The notes under the pieces are model-generated. The model was not told the DNA's origin. It did no database searches and saw only the letters and a list, made by a program, of their open reading frames with translations. This document shows positions 45,354 through 55,320 of a stretch of DNA of 64,000 nt, one piece after another (positions within the stretch are counted from its first letter, which is position 1; the number at the start of each line of letters is the position of its first letter). The position numbers and the translations under genes are program-made. Source of the stretch: JAPSGB01 sp963775185 (GTDB lineage: Bacteria > Myxococcota_A > Polyangia > Polyangiales > Polyangiaceae). The DNA lies in the NCBI GenBank assembly GCA_963775185.1, contig CAVZIE010000018.1, forward strand, positions 124,001 through 188,000, given 5' to 3'.

Positions 45354-47474
45354 ATGCCCCGCGAAATGTCCATCGAGCGCACCCGCAACATCGGCATCAT
45401 GGCCCACATCGACGCGGGGAAGACGACCGTCACCGAGCGCGTGCTGTTCTACACGGGCATCACGCACAAGATCGGCGAGGTCCATGAGGGCGCTGCGACC
45501 ATGGACTGGATGGTTCAGGAGCAGGAGCGCGGCATCACCATCACGAGCGCCGCGACGAACTGCTTCTGGACGCCCGAGACCGGTTCGCTAGAGGGCAAGA
45601 AGCACCGGATCAACATCATCGACACGCCCGGCCACGTCGACTTCACGATCGAGGTGGAGCGCAGCCTGCGCGTGCTCGACGGCGCGGTGGCCGTGTTCGA
45701 CGGCGGCAACGGTGTGGAGCCGCAGAGCGAGACGGTGTGGCGCCAGGCGGACCGCTATCACGTGCCGCGCATCGCGTTCGTCAACAAGATGGACAAGGTC
45801 GGTGCCGAGTTCCAGATGAACCTGGACTCGATGAAAGAGCGGCTGGGCGTGACCGCGGTGCCGGTGCAGTGGCCGATCGGTCTCGAGGATCAGTTCCGCG
45901 GCATGGTCGACATCGTGCGCATGCGGGCGGCGATCTACGACGACGAGTCCCTCGGCGCGAAGTTCGAGTGGCAGGAGATCCCGGCCGACCTCGTCGAGAA
46001 GTGCGAACAGCTCCGCGAGCAGATGATCGAGGCGTGCGCGGACGTCGACGACGGAATCATGGAGAAGTTCCTCGAGGGCGACCTGTCGAAGGTCACCAAC
46101 GAGGAGATCTACGAGGCGCTCCGCAAGGGCACGTGCACCTTCAAGTTCGTGCCCGTTCTGTGCGGCTCGGCGTTCAAGAACAAGGGCGTGCAGCTGTTGC
46201 TGGATGCCGTGATCAACTACCTGCCGTCGCCGCTGGACATCCCGCCGGTCGAAGGCATCTCGCCGGACAACGACCACGAGAAGCTGACGCGCAAGGCTGT
46301 GGACGAGGAGCCGTTCGCGGCGCTCGCGTTCAAGATTGCCAACGACCCGTTCGTCGGCAACCTGACGTTCTTCCGCGTCTACTCCGGCACGCTCGAGAGT
46401 GGAACCAGCGTGCTGAACGCGACGCGCGGCAAGCGCGAGCGCATCGGCCGCATCCTGCGCATGCACGCCAACAAGCGTGAAGAGCTCAAGGAGTGCAACG
46501 CCGGCAACATCTACGCCGCCGTCGGCCTGCGCGACACGCGCACCGGCGACACGCTGTCCGACGAGAAGTCTCCCATCGTTCTCGAGCGGATGACGTTCCC
46601 GGACCCGGTGATCTCCATCGCCATCGAGCCGAAGACCCAGGCCGACATGGACAAGCTAGGCATCAGCCTCCAGAAGCTGGCCTACGAGGACCCGTCGTTC
46701 CGCACCTTCACGAACGAGGAAACGGGGCAGACCATCATCGCCGGCATGGGCGAGCTGCACCTCGAGATCATCGTCGACCGCCTCAAGCGCGAGTTCAAGG
46801 TCGAGGCCAACGTCGGCAAGCCCGAGGTCGCCTACCGCGAGGCCATCTCCAAGTCGGTCACTTCCGAGGCGAAGTTCGTACGGCAGACCGGCGGCCATGG
46901 CCAGTACGGCCACGTGAAGATCGAGATGGGGCCGGGCGAGCGTGGCACGGGCTACGTGTTCGAGAACGGCATCGTCGGCGGCATCATCCCGAAGGAGTTC
47001 ATCCCGTCGATCGAGAAGGGCATCCGCGAGGCCATGGGCCGCGGCGTTCTCGCCGGCTATCCGCTGGTCGATCTCCACGTCAAGCTGATCTACGGCAGCT
47101 ACCACGAGGTCGACTCGTCGGGCCCGGCGTTCGAGATCGCGGGCTCGATGGCGTTCCAGGATGGCGCCAAGAAGGCCGGCCTGCAGCTGCTCGAGCCCGT
47201 CATGAGCGTCGAGGTCGTGACGCCCGAGTTGAACATGGGCGACGTCATCGGCGACCTCAACTCCCGGCGCGGGAAGATCCAGGGCATGCACCAGCGCGGT
47301 GCGAACACCCAGGTAATCGACTCCCAGGTGCCGCTTGCCACCATGTTCGGCTACTCGACGGACCTGCGCAGCAAGACCCAGGGTCGCGCGGTGTACAGCA
47401 TGCAGTTCTCCCACTACGAACCGGTGCCGAGCTCGATTCAGGACGAGATCGTCGCGAAGGTCCGCGGGAGCTGA
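45354..47474 (+). CDS. fusA: elongation factor G
   Basis: A 706-residue translocase GTPase. G1 AHIDAGKTTVTER near residues 18-30, switch I with GAATMDWMVQEQERGITI, G3 DTPGHVDF, NKMDK for base recognition, then domains II-V (GMGELHLEI and the C-terminal RGNTQV-type segment QRGANTQVIDSQVP). It drives tRNA-mRNA movement after peptide transfer. A GAAGAGA ribosome-binding site precedes the ATG. A tuf gene follows after 50 bp. Confidence 0.99.
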   Translation: MPREMSIERTRNIGIMAHIDAGKTTVTERVLFYTGITHKIGEVHEGAATMDWMVQEQERGITITSAATNCFWTPETGSLEGKKHRINIIDTPGHVDFTIEVERSLRVLDGAVAVFDGGNGVEPQSETVWRQADRYHVPRIAFVNKMDKVGAEFQMNLDSMKERLGVTAVPVQWPIGLEDQFRGMVDIVRMRAAIYDDESLGAKFEWQEIPADLVEKCEQLREQMIEACADVDDGIMEKFLEGDLSKVTNEEIYEALRKGTCTFKFVPVLCGSAFKNKGVQLLLDAVINYLPSPLDIPPVEGISPDNDHEKLTRKAVDEEPFAALAFKIANDPFVGNLTFFRVYSGTLESGTSVLNATRGKRERIGRILRMHANKREELKECNAGNIYAAVGLRDTRTGDTLSDEKSPIVLERMTFPDPVISIAIEPKTQADMDKLGISLQKLAYEDPSFRTFTNEETGQTIIAGMGELHLEIIVDRLKREFKVEANVGKPEVAYREAISKSVTSEAKFVRQTGGHGQYGHVKIEMGPGERGTGYVFENGIVGGIIPKEFIPSIEKGIREAMGRGVLAGYPLVDLHVKLIYGSYHEVDSSGPAFEIAGSMAFQDGAKKAGLQLLEPVMSVEVVTPELNMGDVIGDLNSRRGKIQGMHQRGANTQVIDSQVPLATMFGYSTDLRSKTQGRAVYSMQFSHYEPVPSSIQDEIVAKVRGS

Positions 47475-47524
47475 GTCTCGTGTTTTGTGAACTGATTCCA
47501 CCCGGAAAGAACTAGAGGGATCCG

Positions 47525-48715
<1,191 letters not shown>

Positions 48716-48724
48716 CGCGCGAGC

Positions 48725-48758
48725 GCGCGGTGTCGCCCGCCACGGGACGACACCGCGC
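48725..48758 (+). promoter_or_regulatory. strong hairpin between tuf and rpsJ
   Basis: GCGCGGTGTCG (48725-48735) pairs perfectly with CGACACCGCGC (48748-48758); the 12-nt loop can itself pair as CCCG/CGGG. It is 32 bases before the rpsJ ATG. The place fits an S10-operon leader (site of L4 control in E. coli) or a processing/attenuation element between str and S10 operons. Confidence 0.6.
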
Positions 48759-48789
48759 CGCGCCGACATTCCAGAACGAGAGATGTGAC

Positions 48790-49101
<312 letters not shown>

Positions 49102-49112
49102 AAGAGGCAGCC

Positions 49113-49745
49113 ATGGCGAAAATCGACGTCTACAACCTCAAGCGCGAGAAGGTCGGCGAGGTCGAGCTCGCGGACGAGGTGTTCGCGGCCGACGTCCGTG
49201 AGCATCTGCTCCACGAGGTCGTGACCGCGCAGCTCGCGTCGCGTCGCGCTGGCACGCACGCCGCCAAGGAACGCTCGGCGGTCCGCAGCTCGAAGAAGAA
49301 GATCTACCGCCAGAAGGGCACCGGCCGCGCGCGCCACGGCGCGATCACCGCGCCGATCTTCGTCGGCGGTGGTCGCGCCCACCCGCCGAAGCCGCAGGAC
49401 TGGAGCACCCGGCCCCCGCGCCGCGTGCGCATCAGCGCGCTCAAGAGCGCGCTCAGCCTGCTGCACAAGGAAGGCCGTCTGACGGTCGTCGACAGCATCG
49501 ATCTTGGCGAGATCAAGACCAAGAAGCTCGCCGGCGTGCTCACGACGCTGCAGACCCCGCAGAAGTGCCTGGTCGTCGACGACAAGGGCAACGAGGGGCT
49601 GCGCCTCTCGATCCGCAACATGGCGGACAACCGCTTCTTGCCGCCCGAGGGCGTCAACGTGTACGACCTGCTTCGTCACGACTTCCTCGTCGTGTCGAAG
49701 GACGCGGCAAAGGCGCTGGAAGCCCGCTGCCTGGGGAGCAAGTGA
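49113..49745 (+). CDS. rplD: 50S ribosomal protein L4
   Basis: A 210-residue protein. RQKGTGRARHGAITAPIFVGGGRAH is the L4 extended-loop signature, lining the peptide exit tunnel. The C-terminal half (LLRHDFLVVSKDAAKALE) is normal. GAAAGAGG ribosome-binding site. It follows rpsJ directly instead of rplC. One-base overlap with rplW (TGATG). In E. coli L4 represses the S10 operon. Confidence 0.98.
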   Translation: MAKIDVYNLKREKVGEVELADEVFAADVREHLLHEVVTAQLASRRAGTHAAKERSAVRSSKKKIYRQKGTGRARHGAITAPIFVGGGRAHPPKPQDWSTRPPRRVRISALKSALSLLHKEGRLTVVDSIDLGEIKTKKLAGVLTTLQTPQKCLVVDDKGNEGLRLSIRNMADNRFLPPEGVNVYDLLRHDFLVVSKDAAKALEARCLGSK

Positions 49746-50038
49746 TGAATCCCGAGCATGTGATCAAGCGTCCGATTGCGCTCACCGAGAAGGCGCAGCG
49801 CCTGCGCGGCCAGAACAAGGTCGTGTTCGAGGTCGCGCCCGAGGCGAACAAGCTGCAGATCCGCGATGCGGTCGAGGCGATGTTCGAGGTCAAGGTCACC
49901 GACGTCAGCACGATGATCCAGCGCGGCAAGATGAAGCGCATGGGTCGCCGGTTGGCCAAGCGACGGAACTGGAAGAAGGCGGTCGTCACGCTGCGCGAGG
50001 GCGACGAGATCCAGTTCTTCACCGAGTCCGAGGAGTAA
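49745..50038 (+). CDS. rplW: 50S ribosomal protein L23
   Basis: A 97-residue protein: HVIKRPIALTEKAQRLR, NKVVFEVAPEANKLQIRDAVEAMFEVKVTDV, then the basic loop and AVVTLREGDEIQFF. It sits at the exit of the peptide tunnel and binds trigger factor and SRP. The ATG overlaps the rplD stop by one base. Confidence 0.97.
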   Translation: MNPEHVIKRPIALTEKAQRLRGQNKVVFEVAPEANKLQIRDAVEAMFEVKVTDVSTMIQRGKMKRMGRRLAKRRNWKKAVVTLREGDEIQFFTESEE

Positions 50039-50041
50039 GCG

Positions 50042-50872
50042 ATGGGTATCCGCGCATTCAAGCCGACGTCGCCCGGGCGACGCTTCTACACGGTCAGCGA
50101 TTTCGCGGACGTCACGGCGGAGCGCCCGCTCCGCAAGCTGATCGAGCCGAAGTCCTCGAGCGGTGGCCGCAACAACTACGGTCGGATCACGTCGCGGTTC
50201 CGCGGCGGCGGTCACAAGCAGCGCTACCGCTTGATCGACTTCAAGCGCGACAAGATCGGCGTGGACGCCAAGGTCGCCCACATCGAGTACGACCCGAACC
50301 GCACGGCGCGCATCGCGCTTCTCCACTATGCGGACGGTGACAAGCGCTACATCCTGGCGCCCGACGGGCTGAAGCAGGGCGACACGGTCATATCGAGCAA
50401 GAACGCCGACATCCGGCCGGGCAACAGCCTGCCGCTGTCGGCGATCCCCGCCGGCACGACCATCCACAACATCGAGATGCGTCGCGGCAAGGGCGGGCAG
50501 CTCGTTCGCTCGGCCGGCGTCGCTGCGCAGCTCATGGCCAAGGACGGCACCTACGCCCAGGTCAAGCTACCGAGCGGCGAAGTCCGCAAGATCCACGTGC
50601 TGTGCCGGGCCACCATCGGCCAGGTGTCGAACGCGGATCACCAGAACATCAAGCTAGGCAAGGCGGGCCGCGCCCGCTGGCTCGGTCGGCGTCCGCACAA
50701 CCGCGGCGTCACCATGAACCCCGTCGACCACCCGATGGGCGGTGGCGAAGGCCGCACCAGCGGCGGTCGTCACCCGTGCTCGCCCTGGGGCCAGTTGGCC
50801 AAGGGCCAGAAGACGCGCAACAACAAGCGCACCGACAACATGATCGTGAAGCAGCGCAAGGCGAAGGGCTGA
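50042..50872 (+). CDS. rplB: 50S ribosomal protein L2
   Basis: A 276-residue protein: RNNYGRITSRFRGGGHKQRYR, IEYDPNRTARIALLHYADG, GQLVRSAGVAAQLMAKDG and RGVTMNPVDHPMGGGEGR. In the last motif E. coli has His (DHPHGGG) where this protein has Met; the form with Met occurs in other bacterial lineages. L2 binds 23S rRNA near the peptidyl-transferase centre. Confidence 0.98.
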   Translation: MGIRAFKPTSPGRRFYTVSDFADVTAERPLRKLIEPKSSSGGRNNYGRITSRFRGGGHKQRYRLIDFKRDKIGVDAKVAHIEYDPNRTARIALLHYADGDKRYILAPDGLKQGDTVISSKNADIRPGNSLPLSAIPAGTTIHNIEMRRGKGGQLVRSAGVAAQLMAKDGTYAQVKLPSGEVRKIHVLCRATIGQVSNADHQNIKLGKAGRARWLGRRPHNRGVTMNPVDHPMGGGEGRTSGGRHPCSPWGQLAKGQKTRNNKRTDNMIVKQRKAKG

Positions 50873-50875
50873 TAG

Positions 50876-51166
<291 letters not shown>

Positions 51167-51190
51167 CGAGCGCTCGCAGGGGGGGATATG

Positions 51191-51231
51191 AAAAAGGCGC
51201 GGACCCCGTGAGGGGCCGCGCCTTTCTCTTT
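51191..51231 (+). terminator. intrinsic terminator after rpsS
   Basis: AAAAAGGCGCGG, then CCCC-GTGA-GGGG, then CCGCGCC followed by TTTCTCTTT. The outer stem (GGCGCGG/CCGCGCC) and inner stem (CCCC/GGGG) stack, and a run of T follows. It should stop transcription from the str-S10 side. Confidence 0.88.
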
Positions 51232-51356
51232 GGTGCGCCCCAGCATGGGCGCCGTCTTGTCGGTGCAAGTCCGGCCCGAGAGGAGGTGTTCGGCGGCGGG
51301 GGTCACACACTCGCCTCGGGCGCGAAGCGCGTTGCCTCTTCGAAGCCGTTGGTGTG

Positions 51357-51372
51357 CCGGTCCGGCGCGGAA
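51357..51372. repeat. dispersed intergenic repeat, copy 7
   Basis: CCGGTCCGGCGCGGAA, perfect, between the two terminators of the interruption zone. Confidence 0.72.
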
Positions 51373-51512
51373 TTCTTCTCGACCGTGCGCCGGTCACGAG
51401 ATCGGGTCATCCGATCGGCATTTGGTGACCGTGCGACTGCGCGAAATCTGAAGCGGCGCGTCGCTCGGTGGTCCTTCGCTCAGCGGAAGCCGAGCAGCCG
51501 AGCGTGATGTCG

Positions 51513-51615
51513 GGCGACGAGAAGTCCAAGCGCTCGCCTGGCGGGAAGCGGTGAGCGCTCGCAAGGGGGACATGAAGAAGGCGCGGACCCGCGAGGGGGC
51601 CGCGCCTTTCTCTCT
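51513..51615 (+). repeat. degraded second copy of the rpsS 3' end and its terminator
   Basis: The block from GGCGACGAGAAGTCCAAG to the second terminator aligns with the rpsS tail and terminator starting at 51128: gGCGACaAGAAGTCCAAG, GCTCGC, GAGCGCTCGCA, GGGGG, ATGAA-AAGGCGCGGACCC and CCGCGCCTTTCTCT are shared. The rpsS reading is mutated (KSK preserved, then altered) so it is a relic of a duplication with 385-bp offset. Confidence 0.8.
51577..51614 (+). terminator. second intrinsic terminator copy
   Basis: GGCGCGG (51580-51586) pairs with CCGCGCC (51600-51606), then TTTCTCTCT. Near-copy of the rpsS terminator; it can also end transcripts from the minus-strand lipoprotein gene only weakly because the A-tract on its other side is short. 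Confidence 0.75.
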
Positions 51616-51638
51616 GTGGGCGTCGGGAACGTCGGCGG

Positions 51639-52478
51639 TCAGCCGCCGTCGTTCGCCGTCGGATCCGGGAAGCTGTCGATCGCGAAGGCGCAGTAGTTGA
51701 AGTCCTTCGCGCAGTCGCCGTTCGTGTACGTATCGGGGCGCGGAGGCCACCCGTTCGCCTCGGGCGGGAAGAAGCAGTAGTAGATGTTCGTCCGCGTCGC
51801 CTCGTCGAAGCCGTTGATCGTGTCCTGGCACTGCTGCTCGGTGACGCCCGCGGTGGTGGTATCAGCCGGACACGCGGCCGCGACGTCCGCGCAGCTCACC
51901 GAACCGCCGTCGAAGGTGAAGGGCGGCGCGAGGCAGGCGTTGCCGAACGTCGAGTCGACGCAGCCCTGCACGGCGGTCTCGTAAGCGGCGCTGCAACCGT
52001 CCTGGATCTGGAGGTCATTGACGCACAGGTAGTAGGCGTCGAAGACGCCGGGCCTGGCGCGAGTGGAGAGGTAGTTGCAGAACGAGACCCCGGTCGGGTC
52101 GGCCGTGCCGCCGTCGCCGTCGTCGCAGTGGCCGCCGGCGAAGGGCAGGTCGTTGCAGTCTGGCGTGGTGTTCACGGTCGGCGTGTCGCCGAAGCACGCA
52201 CCGCCGTCGGTGCCGGCGCTGCCGCCAGTCCCCGCGGTGCCGCCCGTGCCGCTGGCGCCGGCCGTGCCCCCGGTGCCGCTGGCTCCTGCGCTGCCGGCGG
52301 TGCCGCTGGCGCCCGCGCTGCCCCCGGTGCCCCCGGTGGCTCCCGTGCCGCCTGCGCCGGATACGCCGCCACCGTCCGTCGACGTGTCCTCCTGAACGAC
52401 AGTGCAGGCGCTCGCCAGAGCGACCGAGGCGCAAAGAATCGCCGAGGTGGCGAGGATTCGGTTCAGGTGGGTTCGCAT
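51639..52478 (-). CDS. Gly/Ser/Thr-rich secreted lipoprotein in the S10 cluster
   Basis: A 279-residue lipoprotein (lipobox ALASAC, Cys25) with a 60-residue linker made of nine-residue repeats such as SAGASGTGG and TAGASGTGG. The remaining domain has about 14 cysteines and includes HCDDGDGGTADPTGVSFCNY and CVDSTFGNACLAPPF, consistent with a disulfide-rich secreted domain. No function recognised. The ATG at 52478 has GGAGG 8 bases upstream. It is on the strand opposite to all ribosomal genes and interrupts the S10 operon between rpsS and rplV, which suggests a later insertion. Confidence 0.8.
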   Translation of the reverse strand: MRTHLNRILATSAILCASVALASACTVVQEDTSTDGGGVSGAGGTGATGGTGGSAGASGTAGSAGASGTGGTAGASGTGGTAGTGGSAGTDGGACFGDTPTVNTTPDCNDLPFAGGHCDDGDGGTADPTGVSFCNYLSTRARPGVFDAYYLCVNDLQIQDGCSAAYETAVQGCVDSTFGNACLAPPFTFDGGSVSCADVAAACPADTTTAGVTEQQCQDTINGFDEATRTNIYYCFFPPEANGWPPRPDTYTNGDCAKDFNYCAFAIDSFPDPTANDGG

Positions 52479-52753
52479 CGTATGGCCTCCATCACGTTGG
52501 CGGAGCGACCGATCCGGCCCACCCCGCGTTCGCAAGCACTGCTCGTCTGACGTGATTGTACGTCGTGTCTTCACTGCGGCTTCCCCGCAGCGGGAACCAC
52601 ACAGCCTAGCGGAACGGGATGGCGCGGCAATCACCCCGTGTTTCGTGCGGATCCAGCAGCTCTTCGCCTGCGCTCCGCTGCCTTGTCGTGGCGGCGCGGA
52701 ATCGAACTGGGCGCCCGCGATCCCCGTCGTCTTGCGAGCGCGCCGCGCTCCGG

Positions 52754-52925
52754 CGGGAGCGTGGGCGCCCTGTCGGGCGCGGGCGCTCCGACGGGAGCTT
52801 GGCACGCTGTCGGTCGCGGGCGCTCCGACGTCCGACGGGAGCGTGGGCACGCTGTCGGTCGCGGGCGCTCCGACGTCCGACGGGAGCATGGGCACGCTGT
52901 CGGTCGCGGGCGCGCCGACGGGAGC
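52754..52925. repeat. 45-bp tandem repeat (about four units)
   Basis: Units begin GGGAGCGTGGGCACGCTG and continue with TCGGTCGCGGGCGCTCCGAC plus GTCCGAC in complete units. One unit of 45 bp is intact, the flanking ones lack the 6-bp GTCCGA part or carry a few base changes. It lies in the 848-bp gene-free stretch between the lipoprotein start and rplV. Confidence 0.85.
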
Positions 52926-53014
52926 TAAGCGTGGGCAGCGACTACTCGGCGTCGTGGCCCCCCCTCGCCCGCGTCGCCCGCGCGCGGGGGGTGCGGGACC
53001 GCTCCGGCGCGTGG

Positions 53015-53030
53015 TTCCGCGCCGGACCGG
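53015..53030. repeat. dispersed intergenic repeat, copy 8
   Basis: TTCCGCGCCGGACCGG, perfect, 67 bp before the -35 box of the new promoter. Confidence 0.72.
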
Positions 53031-53096
53031 CACCCCGATCCAGCCGAGCCTCTGCTGTACACGCGCGCAGGGCCGGTCGAATAGCGGTGCGCGGGC

Positions 53097-53125
53097 TTGC
53101 GCGGGACGGTCCGCTTTGCTAGTTA
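53097..53125 (+). promoter_or_regulatory. promoter of the second S10-spc transcript
   Basis: TTGCGC (53097-53102), 17-nt spacer, TAGTTA (53120-53125). Transcription would begin near 53132, followed by a CCCC-TTTTTC-GGGG hairpin, about 195 nt before rplV. It would replace the lost S10 promoter input. Confidence 0.6.
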
Positions 53126-53209
53126 GCGGTCCCCTTTTTCGGGGCCCATGTCGGGCGACGTTCGCCAGGCATCCCGGGTTCCGACAGCCGCCAATCGGGC
53201 GGCGCGCGG

Positions 53210-53294
53210 CGCGGCTCTCCGGAGCCGCGGTAAGTCCCTCGCCGCGGCCGCACAAACTGAAAGCGGCTGCCGGGGTCACCAAACGGTGCCCCGG
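53210..53294 (+). promoter_or_regulatory. structured leader of rplV
   Basis: Hairpin A: CGCGGCTC-TCCG-GAGCCGCG (53210-53229), perfect 8-bp stem with UCCG loop. Hairpin B: CCGGGG-T-CACC-AAAC-GGTG-CCCCGG (53270-53294), 10-bp stem with one bulge. Hairpin B ends 32 bases before the rplV ATG. A candidate autoregulatory leader for the second half-operon. Confidence 0.6.
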
Positions 53295-53326
53295 AGGGAC
53301 GACAAGTCCGGAAGGAAACTGTCGCG

Positions 53327-53668
53327 ATGATCAGCCAAGCAAAAGCGAACTACCAGAGGATCAGCCCGCGTAAGGCGCGGATGGTCGTGAATCTGGTCCG
53401 CGGACGTGATGCGGCCGAAGCTCTCCAGCTTCTCGACTTCACTCCGAAGGCCGGCGCTCCCTTCGTCAAGAAGCTGATTGCGAGCGCAATCGCCAACGCG
53501 CGCATGAAGCGGCCGGACCTCGACGTCGACTCGCTGTTTATCAGCAAGATCAGCGTCGACGCCGGCCCGAACAGTCACATGCGCCGCTGGCGTCCCCGCG
53601 CCATGGGCCGCGCGACGCGCGTCACCAAGGGCACCAGCCACATCCACATCGAGCTCGACCAGCGCTGA
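53327..53668 (+). CDS. rplV: 50S ribosomal protein L22
   Basis: A 113-residue protein: YQRISPRKARMVVNLVRGRDA, AIANARMKRPDLDVDSLFISKI and the beta-hairpin MRRWRPRAMGRATRVTKGTSHIHIELD, which reaches into the exit tunnel. AAGGAA ribosome-binding site 10 bases before ATG. First gene of the second half of the S10 operon. Confidence 0.98.
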   Translation: MISQAKANYQRISPRKARMVVNLVRGRDAAEALQLLDFTPKAGAPFVKKLIASAIANARMKRPDLDVDSLFISKISVDAGPNSHMRRWRPRAMGRATRVTKGTSHIHIELDQR

Positions 53669-53694
53669 GCGCTCGGCTTCGCGGAGAATCCTGA

Positions 53695-54387
53695 ATGGGA
53701 CAGAAGACTCATCCGTACGGCTTTCGCCTGGGCGTCATCAAGACCTGGACGAGCAAGTGGTACGAGGACAAGCAGTACACGCGCTGGTTGCACGAGGACA
53801 TCCGCATCAAGCGCGCGGTCAAGGACTACCTCTACAACGCCAACGTCGCGAGCGTCGAGGTCGAGCGTGCCGCGAACAAGGCCAAGGTGATCGTGTACAC
53901 GGCGCGGCCGGGCATGGTCATCGGCAAGGGCGGCAAGGGCATCGAGATCCTCAAGAGCGGCAACCTCGATTCCGCGGCGAAGGGCGAGACGAAGTTCCCG
54001 GGCGTGCAGTCGTTCACCGACAACGAGGTGTTCATCGACGTGCAGGAGGTGCGCAAGGCCGAGACCAACGCGCAGCTCGTCGCCGAGAACATCGCGACCC
54101 AGCTCGAGCGCCGCATCGCGTTCCGTCGCGCCATGAAGAAGGCGCTCAGCACCGCGATGAAGTTCGGCGCGAAGGGCGTTCGCGTCCGCTGCGCAGGCCG
54201 CCTCGGCGGCTCGGAGATGGGACGCATCGAAACCTACCGCGAAGGCCGTGTGCCGCTGCACACGCTGCGCGCGGACGTCGACTTCGGCTTGGCCGAGGCG
54301 CGGACCACCGCCGGCACGATCGGCGTCAAGGTCTGGATCTTCAAGGGCGAGGTCCTGCAGCGCAAGGCCCGCCGCATCCCGGAGTAA
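53695..54387 (+). CDS. rpsC: 30S ribosomal protein S3
   Basis: A 230-residue protein: GQKTHPYGFRLGVIKTW at the start, KH domain with VIGKGGKGIEIL, and the C-terminal domain AKGVRVRCAGRLGGSEMGR. Near the mRNA entry tunnel with S4 and S5. It is slightly longer in the KH region than E. coli S3 (insertion near GNLDSAAKGETKFPG). Confidence 0.98.
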   Translation: MGQKTHPYGFRLGVIKTWTSKWYEDKQYTRWLHEDIRIKRAVKDYLYNANVASVEVERAANKAKVIVYTARPGMVIGKGGKGIEILKSGNLDSAAKGETKFPGVQSFTDNEVFIDVQEVRKAETNAQLVAENIATQLERRIAFRRAMKKALSTAMKFGAKGVRVRCAGRLGGSEMGRIETYREGRVPLHTLRADVDFGLAEARTTAGTIGVKVWIFKGEVLQRKARRIPE

Positions 54388-54391
54388 GACA

Positions 54392-54805
54392 ATGCTCTCC
54401 CCGAAGCGCACCAAGCACCGGAAGATGCAGAAGGGCAAGAATCGCGGCGTCGCGTGGCGCGGCAGCGATGTGTCCTTTGGCGATTACGGTCTGCAAGCCG
54501 TTGGGCGCGCCCACATCACGGCGCGGCAGATCGAGGCGAGTCGTATGGCGATCACTCGCCACGTCAAGCGCCAAGGCAGCCTGTTCATCCGCATCTTCCC
54601 CGACAAGCCAATCACGAAGAAGCCGCTCGAAGTCCGCATGGGTAGCGGCAAGGGCAGCGTCGAAGGTTGGGTCGCCGTGATCAAGCCCGGCCGCGTGCTG
54701 TTCGAGATCTCGGGCGTGCCCGAGAAGCTCGCGCGCGAGGCGTTCAAGCTCGCTTCGTCGAAGCTTCCTATCGACACGCGCTTCCTCGCGCGCGGAGAGC
54801 TGTGA
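54392..54805 (+). CDS. rplP: 50S ribosomal protein L16
   Basis: A 137-residue protein: LSPKRTKHRKMQKGKNRG, FGDYGLQAVGRAHITARQIEASRMAITRHVKRQG, KKPLEVRMGSGKGSVEGWVAVIKPGRVLFEI. Binds near the peptidyl-transferase centre and tRNA. Ribosome-binding site GGAG is inside the rpsC end; one-base overlap with rpmC (TGATG). Confidence 0.98.
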   Translation: MLSPKRTKHRKMQKGKNRGVAWRGSDVSFGDYGLQAVGRAHITARQIEASRMAITRHVKRQGSLFIRIFPDKPITKKPLEVRMGSGKGSVEGWVAVIKPGRVLFEISGVPEKLAREAFKLASSKLPIDTRFLARGEL

Positions 54806-55020
54806 TGAAGGCGAAGGACCTGCGCGAGCGGTCGACCGAGGATCTGGTCGAGCTCAAGAGCATGATGAAGAAGGACCTCTTCTCCTACCGGATGAAGAAC
54901 TTCACGAACCAACTGGACGACACCAGCTTGCTGGACAAGGCCAGGAAGGACATCGCCCGCATCGAGCTGATCCTGCACGAGCGGACGCATGCGGCAGTTG
55001 AAGGAGGCAGCGAGTCATGA
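54805..55020 (+). CDS. rpmC: 50S ribosomal protein L29
   Basis: A 71-residue protein: MKAKDLRERSTEDLVELKSMMKKDLFSYRMKNFTNQLDDTSLLDKARKDIARIELILHER, a two-helix L29 pattern. Part of the tunnel exit. Overlaps rpsQ by four bases (ATGA). Confidence 0.96.
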   Translation: MKAKDLRERSTEDLVELKSMMKKDLFSYRMKNFTNQLDDTSLLDKARKDIARIELILHERTHAAVEGGSES

Positions 55021-55319
55021 GCTCCGCACCTGACGAGAGCGAGGGCAAGACGCCCTTTCACTCCCGCCGTCGCGTCTTGATCGGCCGGATCTCGAGCGAC
55101 AAGATGGACAAGACCGTCGTGGTCGAGGTCGTCCGCTTCAAGATGGACCCGATGTACAAGAAGTACGTCCGGGTGAAGAAGAAGTACAAGGCGCACGACG
55201 AGAAGAACGAGTACCGCGCGGGCGATCGCGTCGAGATCGTCGAGCACCGCCCGGTGTCGAAAGAGAAGCGCTGGAGGGTCGCGCGTCTGATCGACCGCCC
55301 CGCACAGGAGCTGTCCTGA
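55017..55319 (+). CDS. rpsQ: 30S ribosomal protein S17
   Basis: A 100-residue protein with an N-terminal extension of about 20 residues before RRVLIGRISSDKMDKTVVVEV and KYVRVKKKYKAHDEKNEYRAGDRVEIVEHRPVSKEKRW. The ATG overlaps rpmC; an AAGGAGG ribosome-binding site about 10 bases upstream supports it. Binds 16S rRNA. Confidence 0.97.
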   Translation: MSSAPDESEGKTPFHSRRRVLIGRISSDKMDKTVVVEVVRFKMDPMYKKYVRVKKKYKAHDEKNEYRAGDRVEIVEHRPVSKEKRWRVARLIDRPAQELS

Positions 55320-55320
55320 C

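Noticed and set aside
52402..53373. Plus-strand open frame over the S10 interruption and the rplV start
   Set aside because: Low-complexity, dominated by the 45-bp repeat and out of frame with rplV.
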